Source: Bryobacterales bacterium (GTDB lineage Bacteria > Acidobacteriota > Terriglobia > Bryobacterales > Bryobacteraceae). Taken from it: DNA of 43,785 nucleotides. Location of the stretch: the NCBI GenBank assembly GCA_016789755.1, contig JAEUQG010000339.1:1-43785 (forward strand), read 5' to 3'. A model generated the notes under the pieces. It saw nothing but the letters and a program-made list of their open reading frames with translations. It had not been told where the DNA came from and did not search any database. Below, in pieces: positions 41,298-43,785 of the stretch. Numbering within the stretch: the first letter of the stretch is position 1; each line of letters starts with the position of its first letter. Both the position numbers and the translations under genes were made by a program.

Positions 41298-43721
41298 TTA
41301 TTCGTAGCGCAGCGCCTTTACCGGATCGAGCTTCGAGGCTCTGCGCGCGGGGAGCCAGCAGGCGGCCACTCCGGCCATCCCTAGCACTCCGCTGACGAGG
41401 GCCAGTGTTACCGGATCTCGCGGCGACACTTTGAACAGCAACCCGGCCATCAACTGGCAGACCCCGACGGCCGCTGCGATGCCTAATGCCATTCCGATGC
41501 CCAACTGCTTCAGGCCGCGGCCGAGCACGAGGGCGACGATGTTGCGCATTTCCGCTCCGAGGGCGAGGCGGACACCGATTTCCTGAGTGCGCCGCACCGT
41601 GGCGTGAGCCATTACAGCGTAAATGCCCACGGCGGCCATGCCCATCGCGATTGCAGCGAAGATTACGAACACGGTTCCGAAGACACGCAGATGCCAGCGC
41701 CCGCGCTCGAACCACTCCTGCAACGGCCCGGTCTGGAACAAGGGCAGATCCTGATCGAGTTGTTGCACTTCACGGCGCAGCGCCGTCGCAAGCGACGCGG
41801 GTGCTCCGGCGGTGCGCACCAGCAGCACCATGGAATCGTAGCTGTCCATGCGATAGGGCACGAACAGGATCGCGTTTCCGGTAGTGCCGCTTGGGCCGGG
41901 GCTCATCTGTTCGAAGTCCTGCACCACACCGACAATGGTCATCCATGGCCGGGGTACGTTCTCCGGATTGAACAAGCGAATGCGTTTGCCGATTCCGTCT
42001 TCGCCAGGCCAATTCCTGGAGATGAACTGCTGATTGACGATGGCCACTTCCTTGCCCAGTTCGCCATCGCGATCGTTGAAATCACGCCCGCGCAACAGGC
42101 TCAGACCAACCACCGGAAAGTAGCGCGGCGCGGCGGCAATCCCGGCCGCGGATGGGCGATTGTCACGCTCGAGCGGCTTGCCCTCCACTTCGTAGCGCCA
42201 GGCTCCGGCGCCGGTGCCAGGGGGATTCGACGCCATGCCGACGGATTGGGCGCCGGGCAGCGCCTGCAAACGAGGGAGGAGCCGATCAAAGAACTGCTGC
42301 CGCTCCTCGGGCTTCGCGTAGCGCGAGCGTGGCAGGTTGAGAATCGCCGCCAGGATCTTATCTCCCGGAACGTTGGGGTTGATCTGCTGGGCATTGACGA
42401 AACTGCGCATCATCAGTCCGGCGCCGCTCAGCAGCACAACAGCCAACGTGAACTGAACTACCACGAGCACTGCGGAGAGATAGCCGGCGCGCAACCCTCC
42501 GGAGGTGCGCGTACCGTCTTTGAGGCTGGTATTGATATCCACCTTCGAGGATTGCCAGGCCGGCGCGATGCCAAACAGGACTCCGGCAAGGATGCTGACC
42601 AGGGCGAAGTAGAGGAAGACCACATAGTCCATGGAGAAATCGATCCAGTATGGCTTCCCTACGTTCTCCACAGCCTTGGAGAACGCGGCTACGCCCCAGG
42701 TGGAGAGAGCGAGCCCGATGGCCCCTCCGAGGAACGAGAGCAGCACGCTTTCCGTGAGCAACTGGCGGATGATCTGCCAGCGGCTGGCGCCCATCGCCGC
42801 TCGGATGGACATCTCACGGGCCCTGGCAACGGATCGGCTAAGCAGCATATTGGCGACGTTGGCACACGCGATCAGCAAAACGAAACCGACCGCACCCAGC
42901 ATCAGGAGGAACACAAGGCGAATGGGGCCGCCATTCATGGCTTGATGAAACGTGTTGACTCGGACGCCATGGTCTTTGTGAGTGGCGGGGAATTGTTGTT
43001 CCAGACGCTTGGCAACGATGGTCAGATCGGCCTGCGCATCGGTAAGCGAGCGGCCGGGCTTGAGGAGACCGATGAGTTGAAAATCCCGGCGATCGCGCTT
43101 CTCCCATTCGGTTTCGGGGGCAGCGGCCAACCAGAGATCCTGATTGGAGGGGAACTTGAATCCTTCGGGCATGACGCCGACGATGACCGTCGGCTTCTCA
43201 TCCAACCGCACTACTCTGCCGATGACGTCGGAGGCTTTTCCATAGCGGTCCTTCCAAACGCCATAGCCGATCAGCGCCACACGTTCCGCGCCTGCTTTGC
43301 CATCAGAGGCTACGAAGCCACGGCCCGTCACGGGCTTCATCTGCAGCATGTCGAACATGCCAGGAGTGATGACCGCCCCCTGCAGTTGCTCGGGAGGATT
43401 ACCCTTTTCGCTGATGCGGGCCCGGGTAAACCGGAAGGCCTCCAGCCGCTCGAATGCACCGGCAGCCTGCTGATAGTCCCGATAATCGGCCCATGACATG
43501 GGCATGCGGTCGCGGCCACGGGCGATGTTGTCGGCGAAGACCATCACCAGACGCTCACCGCCTGGGAACGGCAGCGGCTTGTGCAGGACAGCGTTCACCA
43601 GCGTGAACACCGTTGTGTTGACACCGATTCCCAACGCCAGCGTCGCGACGACGGCGGCGGAAAACCAGGGGTTGGTGCGGATCATGCGAATGGCAAAGCG
43701 GAGATCGAGCGCCCAATTCAT
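41298..43721 (-). CDS. ADOP-type ABC permease (duplicated MacB/FtsX fold, no ATPase)
   Basis: 807 residues. The first half begins MNWALDLRFAIRMIRTNPWF, SAAVVATLALGIGVNTTVFT and a MacB-type periplasmic domain (about 45-240, VIGRVVRLDEKPTVIVGVMP). FtsX-type helices follow with VGFVLLIACANVANMLLSRS and AREMSIRAAMGASRWQIIRQ. The second half repeats the plan (about 420-807) with SAVLVVVQFTLAVVLLSGAG, AIVNQQFISRNWPGEDGIGK, then TVRRTQEIGVRLALGAEMRN and the end WLPARRASKLDPVKALRYE. This is the acidobacterial duplicated orphan permease architecture. No ABC ATPase gene is adjacent, so any ATPase partner is elsewhere; the exported substrate is unknown. Confidence 0.93.
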   Translation of the reverse strand: MNWALDLRFAIRMIRTNPWFSAAVVATLALGIGVNTTVFTLVNAVLHKPLPFPGGERLVMVFADNIARGRDRMPMSWADYRDYQQAAGAFERLEAFRFTRARISEKGNPPEQLQGAVITPGMFDMLQMKPVTGRGFVASDGKAGAERVALIGYGVWKDRYGKASDVIGRVVRLDEKPTVIVGVMPEGFKFPSNQDLWLAAAPETEWEKRDRRDFQLIGLLKPGRSLTDAQADLTIVAKRLEQQFPATHKDHGVRVNTFHQAMNGGPIRLVFLLMLGAVGFVLLIACANVANMLLSRSVARAREMSIRAAMGASRWQIIRQLLTESVLLSFLGGAIGLALSTWGVAAFSKAVENVGKPYWIDFSMDYVVFLYFALVSILAGVLFGIAPAWQSSKVDINTSLKDGTRTSGGLRAGYLSAVLVVVQFTLAVVLLSGAGLMMRSFVNAQQINPNVPGDKILAAILNLPRSRYAKPEERQQFFDRLLPRLQALPGAQSVGMASNPPGTGAGAWRYEVEGKPLERDNRPSAAGIAAAPRYFPVVGLSLLRGRDFNDRDGELGKEVAIVNQQFISRNWPGEDGIGKRIRLFNPENVPRPWMTIVGVVQDFEQMSPGPSGTTGNAILFVPYRMDSYDSMVLLVRTAGAPASLATALRREVQQLDQDLPLFQTGPLQEWFERGRWHLRVFGTVFVIFAAIAMGMAAVGIYAVMAHATVRRTQEIGVRLALGAEMRNIVALVLGRGLKQLGIGMALGIAAAVGVCQLMAGLLFKVSPRDPVTLALVSGVLGMAGVAACWLPARRASKLDPVKALRYE

Positions 43722-43731
43722 ACCGATCTAC

Positions 43732-43757
43732 AACGGAGCCGGGCCGCGAAAAGTTCC
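43732..43757 (-). promoter_or_regulatory. Possible ECF-sigma-type promoter of the ADOP gene
   Basis: On the minus strand, GGAAC (43753-43757, within GGAACTTTT) and CGTT (43732-43735) are 17 bases apart, matching the general GGAAC-N16/17-CGT layout of ECF sigma promoters. The -10 ends 10 bases before the ATG at 43721. Confidence 0.3.
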
Positions 43758-43785
43758 AAGGGAGTGATAAAAAGGTATTCAGCAT

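Noticed and set aside
41604-43496. 630-residue plus-strand frame opposite the ADOP permease
   Set aside because: His/Gly/Asp-rich translation without domains; the permease frame is clear.
43555-43785. Minus-strand frame overlapping the ADOP start
   Set aside because: It reads the permease N-terminal coding region in another frame after a short upstream stretch; no domain.

Overview
The window is about 60% GC chromosomal DNA that reads like an Acidobacteriota genome of the Bryobacterales/Solibacter type. That placement is an inference from gene families, not from a marker phylogeny: large TonB-dependent receptors with an N-terminal carboxypeptidase-regulatory-like domain, an ATPase-less duplicated permease of the acidobacterial ADOP type, a membrane-anchored regulator-like protein of the kind common in Solibacter, SBBP-repeat/SLH surface proteins, PEP-CTERM proteins, and a PSD1/DUF1549-DUF1553 plus DUF1501 pair. 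Coding density is high, no intergenic stretch exceeds about 220 bp, and I saw no insertion sequence, prophage, CRISPR array or rRNA.

Layout. 1-6.6 kb: a TonB receptor cut by the window edge, divergent from a membrane-anchored regulator-like protein; the periplasmic methionine-sulfoxide reductase MsrP; a YncE-like beta-propeller; a DsbA-like thiol oxidoreductase; tRNA-Arg(UCU). 6.7-16.2 kb: a probable plant-polysaccharide/uronate locus on the minus strand (second TonB receptor, CE15 glucuronoyl esterase, a frameshifted PEP-CTERM gene, a bicupin, a Tat-exported Gfo/Idh/MocA oxidoreductase). It is divergent from an SDR dehydrogenase followed by a heavy-metal-binding-domain protein, and two adjacent palindromes lie in the divergent promoter region. 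16.2-19.4 kb: a pirin under a clear promoter with a palindromic operator, a small membrane protein, then prfB (with its programmed +1 frameshift) and tsaC. 19.4-24.1 kb: an SBBP/BACON-like/SLH surface protein, a BNR-type propeller protein and a GAF protein, all minus strand. 24.1-29.5 kb: pdxH, an M23 endopeptidase, a DUF3500 protein, and a SulP transporter-carbonic anhydrase operon. 29.3-31.9 kb: an FAD monooxygenase translationally coupled to a 70-residue protein, and an intact PEP-CTERM gene ending in a strong terminator. 31.9-40.7 kb: the DUF1501/PSD1 pair, a Tat-exported possible polysaccharide lyase, and an unusual 861-residue protein joining two alpha/beta-hydrolases to a sialidase-like propeller. 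40.7-43.8 kb: a small secreted regulatory-like-domain protein and the ADOP permease.

How it works together (inference). Most of the window serves the cell envelope: capture and trimming of complex carbohydrates (TonB receptors, CE15, possible lyase, esterase/sialidase fusion, Gfo/Idh and SDR enzymes), surface or secreted proteins (SLH, PEP-CTERM), and periplasmic redox/metal upkeep (MsrP, DsbA-like, HMBD protein, c-type PSD1 protein). The housekeeping core is tRNA-Arg, prfB, tsaC and pdxH. No single element is a proven new system. The best candidates are the triple-domain esterase/esterase/sialidase, the HMBD protein with a duplicated H-x12-H-x-H-P module, the coupled FAD monooxygenase/70-residue pair, and the pirin operator.
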